This document shows, piece after piece, positions 1 through 8,443 of a DNA stretch of 64,000 nt. Below the pieces are notes generated by a model. It saw only the letters and a list, made by a program, of their open reading frames with translations. It was not told the DNA's origin and did no database searches. Made by a program: the position numbers and the translations under genes. The number at the start of each line of letters is the position of its first letter. Positions within the stretch are counted from its first letter, which is position 1. This DNA comes from Selenomonadaceae bacterium (GTDB lineage Bacteria; Bacillota; Negativicutes; Selenomonadales; Selenomonadaceae): assembly GCA_017518105.1 (NCBI GenBank), contig JAFWWC010000042.1, positions 1 to 64,000 on the forward strand, written 5' to 3'.

Positions 1-450
1 CGCGCCGACTCAATGACGCTCCTTACAAAGTATTTCGGCGAGGTCGAGACTTCACAGGGCAAAGGCTACCTCTTTGAACGCGTGATTGATTTCGACGGCA
101 AGGCAAGCAAAACCATGCTAAACCTTTTTGAGGAAGCTATCCGCGATAAAAAACTTTTGCCGAGCCTAGAAAAAATTTTGCTGGACTTCAAGCGCGTTTA
201 CTTTGCGGAAAAGATTCCGTTGGCGGGCATCGACGCGGACAATTACCTCGTGCAAAAAATTTCTCCAACTGAAACCCGCGTCCGAATTATCGACAACATA
301 GGAACCTCCGCATTTATTCCGCTGGCTTATTACTTTGACGCCTTCGCCGAGAAGAGAGCTAGAAAGTATTGGCAAATGTTCGCAAGGGAAGTAAGCAAGC
401 GGTATCGGATTTTGTTTCCGGAAGAATTCTTGAGAAAGTTGGCTGAGTAA
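1..450 (+). CDS. YrbL family protein, 3' part of gene (5' end outside window)
   Basis: The reading frame is open to the first base of the window, and the ATG at position 13 has no Shine-Dalgarno sequence, so this is the C-terminal part of a longer protein. Two blocks match the YrbL-PhoP_reg family as I remember it: GYLFERVIDFDGKASKT near the start and IDNIGTSAFIPLAYYFD near the end. E. coli YrbL is about 210 aa, so roughly 60 residues may be missing. The family has a kinase-like fold and is PhoP-regulated in enterobacteria; its biochemical role is not established. The stop codon is followed immediately by the ATG of the next gene, so the two are probably co-translated. Confidence 0.75.
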   Translation, partial: RADSMTLLTKYFGEVETSQGKGYLFERVIDFDGKASKTMLNLFEEAIRDKKLLPSLEKILLDFKRVYFAEKIPLAGIDADNYLVQKISPTETRVRIIDNIGTSAFIPLAYYFDAFAEKRARKYWQMFAREVSKRYRILFPEEFLRKLAE

Positions 451-942
451 ATGAATCGAACAACGCGGACGCTCATAAAAATATTTTTAATCGCGGCGGT
501 GACAGTGGCTTGCGCGGCGGCGGCGTATTACCTCGGCTCAAATGTCACGGGACACGCACTAGCGACGGCTTCGGATAACATGAACTATTCGCGCTGGCAG
601 GAGAAGTTTTTTGCCTTGACGCGGACAACGGCTTTAATCAACGGGCTGTGCGCTCTGCTCTGGTTCTTAGCGGCTAGGTTCTTCTTTACAGTCGACGAGG
701 CAACGGGGGCGGGCAAGCGAATCATTTGGGCGGCGTTGCTTATGGCGTCGCTGGCAATAAGTTTAGGCGTCCCGCACTTGTACGCGCCGATGCTCGGAAT
801 CAAACTCAACGGGATAATCTTCGGGCTAAACGCGGTAATCTTCACGGGGCTGGGCTATTGGTTCTTAACAATCTTCACGACGCCGCTTGCTTTTAAATAC
901 ACGCCATTAGGAGCGCAATTTTTCGGGAGGCGAGGCGTATGA
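451..942 (+). CDS. Small integral membrane protein, four predicted TM segments
   Basis: 163 aa, not recognised by name. Hydrophobic stretches at about residues 8-28, 58-78, 90-110 and 120-143 suggest four membrane helices, with a loop between the first two (SNVTGHALATASDNMNYSRW) probably outside the membrane. The start directly abuts the upstream stop, and its own stop overlaps the next start by four bases (ATGA), so it is translationally coupled to the tubulin-like gene downstream. That coupling suggests it could anchor or serve as membrane partner of the tubulin-like protein. This is inferred from position only. Confidence 0.7.
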   Translation: MNRTTRTLIKIFLIAAVTVACAAAAYYLGSNVTGHALATASDNMNYSRWQEKFFALTRTTALINGLCALLWFLAARFFFTVDEATGAGKRIIWAALLMASLAISLGVPHLYAPMLGIKLNGIIFGLNAVIFTGLGYWFLTIFTTPLAFKYTPLGAQFFGRRGV

Positions 943-2324
943 GCTACTACTTTTTATCAATCGGCGGCACGGGCGCAAAGGTCATGGAGAGTTTGACGCA
1001 CCTTTGCATTGCGGGCTTGTTGCCGAGCAACGAACGACTTTATATCGCGGCGATTGACCCGGACGTAGGCAACGGCAACTTAGAAAGGACTTCCACTGCC
1101 CTGAATAACTTCGCCGTCTTCCAAAATTTATCCGTCGGCAATGACACGTCGCTTTTCAAGAATAAGATTTCAATCGTGCGCCCGTTCCCGTGGAATCCGA
1201 CTGGACACGACAAGACCCTTGACGACCTCATCGAATTCTATCACCATAGCCGCTCGCCCGTCGGCAATCTCTACGAAGTCCTTTACACAAAAAAAGAACG
1301 CGACACCACGCTCAACGAAGGCTTCCGCGGGCATCCGTCGATTGGGGCGGCGGTTCTGGCTAAGAAGTTCGAGGACGGCTCCCGACTCACCGCTCAAATT
1401 GAAAAGGTAATCAGCGAAGGCGACGCCGTGAAAATTTTTCTGGCGGGTTCAGTCTTCGGCGGCACGGGTGCGGCGGGTCTTCCGACGATTGCCCGCCTGC
1501 TTAAGAATAACCTTGCCGATTACGCGGACAGGGTTTCAATCGGCGGCGTGCTGATTCTTCCGTACTTCAGCTTCACGCCGACTAACAAGCTTGACGAACT
1601 CTTTGCACGCAGCGAAAACTTTTTGCCGAACACTAAGGCGGCTTTGAAATATTATTCGGAGAAAGAAAACCTCTTCGACGCGACTTACTTTGTTGGCGAT
1701 ACGGTGATGACTCCCGTCAGCGAATTTTCCGTAGGCTCGGCGAATCAACGCAACGAGGCTCACGTCGTCGAACTTTATGCGGCATTGGCGGCGGCGGACT
1801 TCTACTCGCGACCCCTGCACGCCCCGAAAATCTTCAAGTACATTTGCCACCACGAACGCGATAAATTTTCTTGGAGCGACTTCCCCGCCTCCGCCGAACG
1901 CTTTGTGCAGTTCGCCCGATTCATCTTTGCTTACGTCCATTTGATTAAGCCCGTGCTCCTCGATTTGGTTTCCGGCTCGGCGAAGGCTTATAAGTATCCG
2001 TGGTTCGTTGACTTCTTCGACGGCGTGGACATAACCGCTCCCGATGTTGTGAACTTTACCTTTTATGCGGAGGCGTTCGCGGCGTGGCTCAAGCAGATTG
2101 AAACGCTAAATGGTCGCGAAGTCTTCTTGATTGATTCGGCTATGTTCGAGGCTAACCCCGCTAAGATTGTCGACAAGAAACTTTTCGCCATGCTCGACGG
2201 TAGCAAATCCAACTTGACACTCCACGAGATATTTTATCGGCTAACGGAACCTTTCAAGGCTGATTCATCGGTTAAAGGCTTCGGAAAGTTTCTGCGGCGG
2301 CTGTATGATGTCTGCGCTGTCTAG
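939..2324 (+). CDS. Tubulin/FtsZ-like protein (Tubulin_2 type)
   Basis: 461 aa. The N-terminus has a nucleotide-binding strand-loop (YYFLSIGGTGAKVMESL, residues 3-19) and residues 169-183 hold GSVFGGTGAAGLPTI, a version of the tubulin/FtsZ phosphate-binding signature (consensus GGGTG). A conserved acidic pair follows the second strand (AIDPD, residues 38-42). This fits the Tubulin_2 family of bacterial tubulin-like proteins, whose functions are mostly unknown; it is not FtsZ. No membrane segment is visible. It overlaps the membrane-protein gene by 4 bp. Its TAG stop shares the palindrome CTAG with the stop of the convergent gtrA-like gene. GTP binding is expected from the motif; polymerisation is unknown. 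Confidence 0.7.
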   Translation: MSYYFLSIGGTGAKVMESLTHLCIAGLLPSNERLYIAAIDPDVGNGNLERTSTALNNFAVFQNLSVGNDTSLFKNKISIVRPFPWNPTGHDKTLDDLIEFYHHSRSPVGNLYEVLYTKKERDTTLNEGFRGHPSIGAAVLAKKFEDGSRLTAQIEKVISEGDAVKIFLAGSVFGGTGAAGLPTIARLLKNNLADYADRVSIGGVLILPYFSFTPTNKLDELFARSENFLPNTKAALKYYSEKENLFDATYFVGDTVMTPVSEFSVGSANQRNEAHVVELYAALAAADFYSRPLHAPKIFKYICHHERDKFSWSDFPASAERFVQFARFIFAYVHLIKPVLLDLVSGSAKAYKYPWFVDFFDGVDITAPDVVNFTFYAEAFAAWLKQIETLNGREVFLIDSAMFEANPAKIVDKKLFAMLDGSKSNLTLHEIFYRLTEPFKADSSVKGFGKFLRRLYDVCAV

Positions 2325-2704
2325 CCGGTGACGGCTTTGCGTTTGGTTACGTAGTTCCAAATCGTAACGATAGCGGTAGCGAAAATCTTTGCTAGCATGT
2401 AATGCACCCTCATAACGTCGACGAAGAACCACATGCACAGCTGATTGAGTCCGAGCCCTATGACGCCCGTCCCAAAGAAGATTATCGCTTGACGGGTCGT
2501 TTGTTTCTTCGCACCTTTGAAAACGTAAATGACGCACAGCCAATAATTGAAGACGACAGTCACGCTAAACGAAATCGCCGACGAATAAAGGTAGTAAAGC
2601 CCGACGAATTCCGTAAGCACGAATAGCAAGCCATAATCCATAAGGAACGAGACGCCGCCCACGAAACAAAAGCGGACGATTTCTAACATGCGTTCACGAG
2701 TCAT
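2321..2704 (-). CDS. GtrA family membrane protein
   Basis: 127 aa with four predicted membrane helices and the typical GtrA opening (VRFCFVGGVSFLMDYGLLFVL), then FNYWLCVIYVF and a basic C-terminus (NYVTKRKAVTG). GtrA proteins are small membrane proteins thought to help move lipid-linked sugars (undecaprenyl- or dolichyl-phosphate linked) across the membrane, alongside a polyprenol-phosphate glycosyltransferase. No such glycosyltransferase is next to it here. It overlaps the upstream deacetylase-like gene by 4 bp (ATGA), so the two form one operon and probably act on the same envelope glycan. Confidence 0.85.
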   Translation of the reverse strand: MTRERMLEIVRFCFVGGVSFLMDYGLLFVLTEFVGLYYLYSSAISFSVTVVFNYWLCVIYVFKGAKKQTTRQAIIFFGTGVIGLGLNQLCMWFFVDVMRVHYMLAKIFATAIVTIWNYVTKRKAVTG

Positions 2705-3552
2705 TTAATCACCTCAAGGTTAGCAAAGTTTATCGCTGAAATATTTTTCTCGGCAAGCAAGGCAAGCACTCGCGGTGAAATCACTGCGGCAAGTTCCGCC
2801 TCGAAGTCGTGCGACCATTGGCAAAAGTCCTGTAGCGTCTTGTTATCGGTGCCGGGGTGTAGCATAACCTCCGTTGTGCCCGACTGCATGTGTTCAATCA
2901 GATTGACTAGGAAAGTTTCGTTAACAGCCTCGCCGGCGACAATGCCCGCGAAATGGTCAGGCGTCGCGAAACTTTTTTTGTGCGCTTGATGAGCCGTGAG
3001 CTTAGCCAAAGAACCTAAGCCCAATCGCCCAACGAATTTTCCTAGGCTGTCTAGTTCGCCGTCAAAGAGTCTCGCATTAGCCACGCGCACGGCTTTAATC
3101 CCCGCCGCCGCCGCTAAATCAAACGCAATCTCTGATATGCCGGGCACGTGGTGCAGGTGTTGATGACTGTCGAAATGCGTCAATGTCAAGCCTGCCCGCT
3201 GAATCTTTTCTAACTGTGCGGCTAGCTCCGAACGAACTTCCGCCAAGGAAATCTTGCCGATTAGGTATCGTTTCAAAAATTTTATGTAGTCGCCGTGAAA
3301 AAATCCCTCCTCCGTGACGAGCGAAGGAATTTCTTTTGGCGGGAGAATCGGATTGCCATTGGCAAGCGTGAAGTGAATCCCGACGCCCAAGCCTTTAAGC
3401 CGCTTTGCAAGCTTAATCGCGTCGTCGAAGGCAACCCCGCCCGCCATAAGCGTCGCCGAACGTAAGCAACCCGAATTGAACGCCCGCTCCACAGCACGAT
3501 TAATCAGCTCGTGCCGCCCGAAGTCGTCCGCGTTCACGATGATATTTTTCAA
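2701..3552 (-). CDS. YdjC/ChbG/HpnK-type carbohydrate deacetylase
   Basis: 283 aa. The start IIVNADDFGRHELIN carries the metal-binding DD pair of the YdjC family, and HFDSHQHLHHVPG (about residues 150-162) supplies the histidine cluster. HPGTD near residue 233 is a further family motif. Members remove N-acetyl groups from chito-oligosaccharides (ChbG) or from glucosaminyl hopanoids (HpnK); the substrate here cannot be read from sequence. Pairing with a GtrA-like protein suggests a lipid-linked glycan. A Shine-Dalgarno sequence (AGGAGG) lies just upstream of the ATG. Confidence 0.85.
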   Translation of the reverse strand: MKNIIVNADDFGRHELINRAVERAFNSGCLRSATLMAGGVAFDDAIKLAKRLKGLGVGIHFTLANGNPILPPKEIPSLVTEEGFFHGDYIKFLKRYLIGKISLAEVRSELAAQLEKIQRAGLTLTHFDSHQHLHHVPGISEIAFDLAAAAGIKAVRVANARLFDGELDSLGKFVGRLGLGSLAKLTAHQAHKKSFATPDHFAGIVAGEAVNETFLVNLIEHMQSGTTEVMLHPGTDNKTLQDFCQWSHDFEAELAAVISPRVLALLAEKNISAINFANLEVIK

Positions 3553-3583
3553 GTCGAAACCTCCTTGACCTCTGCAGGAAAAA

Positions 3584-3611
3584 TTTTTATCCGCCCGAAT
3601 ACCTTTGACAA
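3584..3611 (-). promoter_or_regulatory. Candidate sigma-A promoter for the deacetylase-gtrA operon
   Basis: On the minus strand, TTGTCA and TAAAAA are separated by 16 bases, about 30 bases upstream of the start codon. Plausible from spacing; the -10 is weak. Confidence 0.45.
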
Positions 3612-3634
3612 AAAATTTTAACGGAGCGTGATGT

Positions 3635-4579
3635 ATGAGTTCAATGATTGTAGGGGTCGTCGCTTTCCTGATTGACGCGCTGATTGGCGACCCGCGTAGC
3701 AGACTTCATCCCGTCGTTTTGATTGGCAACTTAATTTCCTTGCTCGAAAAACTTTTGCGCCGCGACCTTGACAGCCCAACGAATAAAATCATCAAGGGCG
3801 GAATCCTCGTTAGCGTCGTCGTAGCTGTGGCATTGCTCGTTGGCTTGTGTGTCGAAGCTTTATTGCAAGACGTTCCGAGCCTCGCCGCCCAAATTTTTAT
3901 TCAAGCGTTGGTGCTTAGTTTCATGATTAGCCCCCGCAGTTTGGGCGACGCTGGACGAGAGATTTATTATTTGCTGGAAAGAGAAGACCTCGCCCGCGCC
4001 CGCGAGAAGGTCGGCTGGATTGTCGGACGCGATACGCAAAACCTAAACGAGGCGGAAGTCACCCGCGCCACCGTCGAGACCGTCGCCGAAAATACCGTTG
4101 ACGGAATCATATCGCCGCTATTTTACTTCGCGATTGGCGGCTTGCCCCTTGCCATCGCTTATCGGGCGATTAACACGATGGATTCAATGCTCGGCTACAA
4201 GAACGATAAATATCTTTACTTCGGACGCGTGGCGGCTCGGCTTGACGACGTGGCGAATTTCATTCCTGCACGACTGACGGGCTTGCTATTCATTTGCGCG
4301 GCGGTCGTTTTGAACCTCGATTACAAGAACGCCCTAAAGATGATGAGACGCGACGCCCGAAAACATCCAAGTCCGAATGGGGGCTGGGCTGAGGCGACTG
4401 TCGCGGGAGCTTTGCGAATACGTCTGGGCGGCATGAACTACTACTTTGGCAAGCCGCACTTTAGAGCCTACATGGGCGAGCCAGAAGAAAATTTAGAAGC
4501 GGTGCACATACTCGGCGCGATTCGCATGATGTACACCGCCACGATTTTATTCTTGATGATAGCCTGCGCAATTCGTTAA
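3635..4579 (+). CDS. cbiB: Adenosylcobinamide-phosphate synthase CbiB
   Basis: 314 aa membrane protein. The opening FLIDALIGDPRSRLHPVVLIGNLISLLEKLLRR is the CbiB/CobD signature, followed by ATVETVAENTVDGIISPLFYFAIGGLPLAIAYRAINTMDSMLGYKN and the closing HPSPNGGWAEATVAGAL...RLGGMNYYFG. It attaches the aminopropanol (phosphate) arm to adenosylcobyric acid in cobalamin biosynthesis. Length is normal for the family. GGAG lies 8 bases upstream of the ATG. No cobalamin riboswitch is visible in the 80 bp upstream. The only other B12 gene in the window is the adenosyltransferase near 20.5 kb. Confidence 0.93.
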   Translation: MSSMIVGVVAFLIDALIGDPRSRLHPVVLIGNLISLLEKLLRRDLDSPTNKIIKGGILVSVVVAVALLVGLCVEALLQDVPSLAAQIFIQALVLSFMISPRSLGDAGREIYYLLEREDLARAREKVGWIVGRDTQNLNEAEVTRATVETVAENTVDGIISPLFYFAIGGLPLAIAYRAINTMDSMLGYKNDKYLYFGRVAARLDDVANFIPARLTGLLFICAAVVLNLDYKNALKMMRRDARKHPSPNGGWAEATVAGALRIRLGGMNYYFGKPHFRAYMGEPEENLEAVHILGAIRMMYTATILFLMIACAIR

Positions 4580-5313
4580 TCGAAGACACGCGGCAGAAGG
4601 TCAGCAATGTCAATGGTAATGGGCATGAAGTAAAGCCCGCCGCTCGAAGTCTTGATGAAGTCAATCACGCGCTTAGCAAAGTCGATATTCCAATCCATCG
4701 TCGGCTTGAAGTCGTTCGGGAAAACCGCCTTGTCCTTGCGTTCCCAATAGCCTTTGGAACGATTGCTGAAGACCGGCGACACGCCCCAATAGACTTCGTG
4801 CCCGTCAAGCAGGTCAGCGTACATTTCCAAGAACCGCATATCGAAGAACGGCTGCGTAAAGAATCCGACTGCTCCGGCTTGAGCTTTACGCTCCACGCGA
4901 TAGAGTTCGTCGCGAATGCCGCTGCGGTATTGGTCGATGCCCGCATAAACTTTCACGTCAGGTAGCTCCTCGCGGAACTTGCGGATAACGTCAATCGTCT
5001 CCGTCGGGTAAACCGTGCGCGTTAAGTCCTTGGGCGGATCGCCAACGATAATCAGCACTTCTTTGATTCCGAGCTTGATAAAGTCGTCGCGCATGGGTAG
5101 CGGCTTCGATAAGTCAATGTCCATTGCCCGCACGTGTGGTATCGTCGGGAGCGCGGGCTGAGTGACTTTAGCCGCCTGCCACGGTCGCAAGCCGAAACTC
5201 ATAAGGTCGGGAATGTTCACGCAATCGACCTGCGGATATTTTTTTATAACGTCGATGTCCGCCTGTAAGCTCGCCTCGTCACGCGGAATGATTTCAACAG
5301 CTATCCTTCCCAT
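4576..5313 (-). CDS. Methylenetetrahydrofolate reductase family protein
   Basis: 245 aa. The longest frame starts 27 bases earlier, but GGAGGAGATTTTATG fixes the start at this ATG. The TIM-barrel pattern of MetF is visible: IAVEIIPRDE, then PTIPHVRAMDID, GIKEVLIIVGDPPKD, and AGAVGFFTQPFFDMRFLEMY. It would reduce 5,10-methylene-THF to 5-methyl-THF using FAD. It is shorter than E. coli MetF (296 aa) and lacks an obvious HLTC box, so a divergent or specialised member is likely. It converges on cbiB; the two TAA stops share the palindrome TTAA. Confidence 0.72.
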   Translation of the reverse strand: MGRIAVEIIPRDEASLQADIDVIKKYPQVDCVNIPDLMSFGLRPWQAAKVTQPALPTIPHVRAMDIDLSKPLPMRDDFIKLGIKEVLIIVGDPPKDLTRTVYPTETIDVIRKFREELPDVKVYAGIDQYRSGIRDELYRVERKAQAGAVGFFTQPFFDMRFLEMYADLLDGHEVYWGVSPVFSNRSKGYWERKDKAVFPNDFKPTMDWNIDFAKRVIDFIKTSSGGLYFMPITIDIADLLPRVFD

Positions 5314-5346
5314 AAAATCTCCTCCATTAGTAAAAGTCATAGGCGG

Positions 5347-5375
5347 ATTGTAAAATGTTTTGGCGCGGGTGTCTA
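5347..5375 (-). promoter_or_regulatory. Candidate promoter for the MetF-like gene
   Basis: On the minus strand, TAGACA and TACAAT are separated by 17 bases, about 35 bases upstream of the chosen start. Confidence 0.55.
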
Positions 5376-5399
5376 CCTATTTTTTTTTGCGCAAAGGTC

Positions 5400-5408
5400 T
5401 GATATAAT
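5400..5408 (+). promoter_or_regulatory. Extended -10 promoter for the HAD-rapZ-yvcK-whiA run
   Basis: TGATATAAT is a perfect extended -10 element (TGn-TATAAT) 32 bases before the start of the HAD phosphatase. No clear -35 is present; the upstream region is a T-run. Confidence 0.6.
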
Positions 5409-5440
5409 CGGCGCGTGATTTTAGAGAGGAAGTGCTTGTA

Positions 5441-6238
5441 ATGATAAAGTTGTTCGTGACTGACATTGACGGGACGCTTTTGCCGGTGGGTAGTGGCGTC
5501 GTCCCAGAGAAAAATATTGAGGCAGTCCGAGCCATGAGGAAAGCGGGCGTTAAGGTCGTAATCGCGACGGGCAGAATGTACAGTGCCGCATTGCCGATAG
5601 CTAAGCAGCTCGGCGAACACATACCGATAATCGCTTACAACGGAGCCGTGATAAAGTCTTCGGCGGGCGAAGTCCTCCACGCGCAGTATTTGGACGCGGC
5701 GATTGCCCTTGAGCTGATAAATTTCTTCGAGGAGCGCGGCTGGCATTTGCAAAGCTATTCGGGCGAAGTCCTCTACGTTCCAAAGCGCAATGACCTGGTT
5801 AAGTTCTACGAGACGATGATACGAGTTCAGGCGGTCGAGGTCGGCTGGCAAGGACTGCGCGAACGAGTTAAAGACGTGCCAAAGCTCTTGACCGTGTCTG
5901 ATACTCCCGAAGAGGCATTGCAGAAACTTGACGAGGCAACAAAGACTTTCGGCGGACGAGCGGAAATAACGCGTTCGGCGGCACGCTTTACGGAGTTCAT
6001 GTCGTTGGGCGTCTCGAAGGCGGGCGCGATTAAAATTTTGGCGGACAAGCTCGGAATCGACAACGCGGAGATTTTAGCAATCGGCGACTCGGATAACGAT
6101 TTGCAGATGATTACTTCGGTCGGGTGCGGCGTGGCTATGGGTAATGCCGTTGCTGCCTTAAAAGCCGCTTGCCCGCGGATAACCGACACTTGCGAGAACG
6201 CCGGCTTCGCTAAAGCTGTCTATGATTACGTCTTGTGA
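5441..6238 (+). CDS. Cof-type HAD-IIB phosphatase
   Basis: 265 aa. The start ATG follows AGAGGAAG at a good distance; an in-frame GTG nine bases earlier lies inside that ribosome-binding site. HAD motifs are clear: DIDGTLLP (residues 6-13, nucleophile Asp6 and general acid Asp8), VIATGRM, the lysine in SKAGAIKIL, and GDSDNDLQMI. The long insert between motifs II and III is the C2B cap of the Cof subfamily. Such enzymes dephosphorylate sugar phosphates, flavin or PLP derivatives; the substrate cannot be chosen here. It lies 9 bp upstream of rapZ and probably heads that operon. Confidence 0.88.
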   Translation: MIKLFVTDIDGTLLPVGSGVVPEKNIEAVRAMRKAGVKVVIATGRMYSAALPIAKQLGEHIPIIAYNGAVIKSSAGEVLHAQYLDAAIALELINFFEERGWHLQSYSGEVLYVPKRNDLVKFYETMIRVQAVEVGWQGLRERVKDVPKLLTVSDTPEEALQKLDEATKTFGGRAEITRSAARFTEFMSLGVSKAGAIKILADKLGIDNAEILAIGDSDNDLQMITSVGCGVAMGNAVAALKAACPRITDTCENAGFAKAVYDYVL

Positions 6239-6247
6239 GGAAAGATT

Positions 6248-7147
6248 ATGGAAGAGATAAAAGAGTTCGCGGACAAGTCGCGGATAATCATAGTGACAGG
6301 CATGAGCGGCAGTGGCAAAACACAGGCTTGCCGATACCTTGAAGACCTCGGATATTTCTGCGTGGACAACTTGCCGCCCGTCTTTATCCCAAAGTTCGTG
6401 GAGCTGTGCACACACGCTAAGGGGCATTTCAATAAGATGGTGTTCGTGGTCGACACTCGGAGCCGAGAATTTTTTGATGACCTAGTGCAAGTGCTAGACG
6501 ACATGGACAAGGCGAATCAAGATTATGAAATGCTTTTCATGGACGCAAGCGACGATGTGATTATCCGCCGCTACAAGGAGACGCGCCGCCGTCACCCGAT
6601 GGCACCCGCAACGAGAATTTCAGACGGCGTCTTCAAGGAACGCAAACGTTTGGAGGGCGTGCGCTCGAAGGCAACTTACGTAATCGACACGTCCAACCTA
6701 TCGAGAGCCGAGTTGCGCGATAAAATTCATCTGCTATTCGGCAAGGGCGACGGCGACATCATGAACATTGCGGTGCTATCGTTCGGCTTCAAGTTCGGTA
6801 TGCCGCTCGATGCTGACATGGTTCTTGATGTGCGGTTCCTGCCCAATCCTTTTTACGTTCAGGAGCTAAGGCACAAAAGCGGTAGCGTCCCAGAGGTCGC
6901 CGCGTATATCGAAGGCAAGACCGTTACGCAGGACTATCTTAGGCGGCTGGATTCGTTCATTGATTTCCTCGTTCCGCAATACGTCCGCGAGGGCAAAAGT
7001 CAGCTCGTCATTGCAATCGGCTGTACGGGCGGCATGCATCGTTCGGTTTTCGTGGCTAAGCACATTTACGACTTGCTATCAAAGAAAGGCTACGCCGTCA
7101 ATCTGGAGCACCGCGACCTTATGAAAAACGACGTGTGGGAAGTCTAA
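6248..7147 (+). CDS. rapZ: RNase adapter / nucleotide-binding protein RapZ (YvcJ)
   Basis: 299 aa. P-loop GMSGSGKTQA at residues 19-28, then GYFCVDNLPP, the central MDASDDVIIRRYKETRRRHPM, and a C-terminal domain with SFGFKFGMPLDADMVLDVRFLPNPFY and GCTGGMHRSVFVA. These are diagnostic for RapZ/YvcJ. In enterobacteria it senses glucosamine-6-phosphate and targets small RNAs to RNase E; in Firmicutes it is a GTP/ATP-hydrolysing protein of less clear role. It is followed by yvcK and whiA, the conserved Firmicute/Actinobacteria block. A glmS gene is also present, 26 kb downstream. Confidence 0.95.
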   Translation: MEEIKEFADKSRIIIVTGMSGSGKTQACRYLEDLGYFCVDNLPPVFIPKFVELCTHAKGHFNKMVFVVDTRSREFFDDLVQVLDDMDKANQDYEMLFMDASDDVIIRRYKETRRRHPMAPATRISDGVFKERKRLEGVRSKATYVIDTSNLSRAELRDKIHLLFGKGDGDIMNIAVLSFGFKFGMPLDADMVLDVRFLPNPFYVQELRHKSGSVPEVAAYIEGKTVTQDYLRRLDSFIDFLVPQYVREGKSQLVIAIGCTGGMHRSVFVAKHIYDLLSKKGYAVNLEHRDLMKNDVWEV

Positions 7148-7149
7148 TC

Positions 7150-8439
7150 ATGTTCCATTTATTGAAGTGGCTTTATCCGGGCATGAAGATGAAGCGTTGG
7201 TTGCTCCTCTTTGCAATAGGCGTTATGCTTTTCAGCCTAGGCGGCGCACTGGCGATTAACTACGAATACCTCGGACGCCTTGAAGAAGAAATCTTCTTGC
7301 TCGTCTATCGTGCGGTCGGCAGTTACAACTACACGATAACGGCGGGCGTCGGCTTAGTCATCGTGGTAATCGGCTCGTGCTTGATGCTTTGGGCGACGCG
7401 TTCAATCATTCGTTCGATAATCGCAGTGCTTATCCCCGACCGCTCGGAAAGTCTTGTAGACATGATTTATCAGGAACGCAAACTCGGACGCGGACCAACA
7501 ATTACGGTTATCGGCGGCGGGCATGGGCTAAGCGTCCTCTTGCGCGGGATAAAAACTTCTACAAACAATGTCTCGGCTATCGTGACGGTGGCTGACGACG
7601 GCGGGAGCTCTGGACGCCTGCGCGAGGAGCTAGGAATCATTCCGCCCGGCGACCTTCGGAACTGTCTGGTTGCCTTGGCGGATACCGAACCGCTCATGGA
7701 AAAACTTTTCCAATATCGCTTCGAAGGCAACACCGCGCTTGCTGGTCACAGCTTCGGCAATCTGTTTATCGCGGCGATGAATGAAGTTACTGGCGATATG
7801 GAAACCGCCCTTAAAGAGTCGTCGAAGGTCTTAGCGGTCAAGGGGCGTGTCATTCCCGCGAGCAAAGAAAGCGTCCGCCTAGATGCCGTGATGATGGATG
7901 GCACCGTCGTCGAGGGTGAATCACAAATCCCCGAAGCCCATAAGAAAATCCGACGCGTGCAACTCTTCCCTAGGAAAGTTTCAGCCGTCCCCGCCGCATT
8001 GGAGGCTATCGAATCCGCCGACGCAATCATTTTGGGACCTGGGAGCTTGTATACGAGTATCATGCCCAATCTTTTGGTCGAAGGCGTCGCCGATGCTCTC
8101 AAGCGTTCAAAGGCGATTAAGATTTATATCTGCAACGTCCTCACTCAGCCCGGCGAAACGGACAACTACACCGCCTCACGTCATGCAAAGGCAATCCTAG
8201 ACCACACGGGGCACGGCACGATTGATTATGTGCTAGTCAACTCTACGCCGATTCCCGAAGAGCTGTGGAAGAACACGCAAGCCACGCCCGTTGAGATTGA
8301 TGAGGATAACGTCAACGCTTTGGGCTGTGGACTTATCAAAGCAGACTTGATGAGCACAAAGGAAATCGGACGCCACGACTCCGCTAAACTTTGCGCGGCG
8401 GTCATGAAGATTATTTACAGCTTTGGGAATAGGGGTTGA
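7150..8439 (+). CDS. yvcK: YvcK/GlmR gluconeogenesis factor
   Basis: 429 aa. I prefer the ATG two bases after the rapZ stop, served by GGGAAG; a GTG 15 bases earlier has no ribosome-binding site. Two N-terminal membrane helices (about residues 15-37 and 58-80) precede the cytoplasmic CofD-like domain: ITVIGGGHGLSVLLRGIK, ADDGGSSGRLREELGIIPPGDLRNCLVAL, GHSFGNLFIAA and GPGSLYTSIMPNLL. YvcK binds UDP-GlcNAc and is needed for growth on gluconeogenic carbon and for normal wall synthesis in Bacillus. The membrane anchor is absent from B. subtilis YvcK as I recall it. Confidence 0.93.
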   Translation: MFHLLKWLYPGMKMKRWLLLFAIGVMLFSLGGALAINYEYLGRLEEEIFLLVYRAVGSYNYTITAGVGLVIVVIGSCLMLWATRSIIRSIIAVLIPDRSESLVDMIYQERKLGRGPTITVIGGGHGLSVLLRGIKTSTNNVSAIVTVADDGGSSGRLREELGIIPPGDLRNCLVALADTEPLMEKLFQYRFEGNTALAGHSFGNLFIAAMNEVTGDMETALKESSKVLAVKGRVIPASKESVRLDAVMMDGTVVEGESQIPEAHKKIRRVQLFPRKVSAVPAALEAIESADAIILGPGSLYTSIMPNLLVEGVADALKRSKAIKIYICNVLTQPGETDNYTASRHAKAILDHTGHGTIDYVLVNSTPIPEELWKNTQATPVEIDEDNVNALGCGLIKADLMSTKEIGRHDSAKLCAAVMKIIYSFGNRG

Positions 8440-8443
8440 GGTC

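Noticed and set aside
3553..3634. Cobalamin riboswitch before cbiB
   Set aside because: The gap is only about 80 bp and shows no B12-box-like conserved segment; the same holds before the adenosyltransferase gene.
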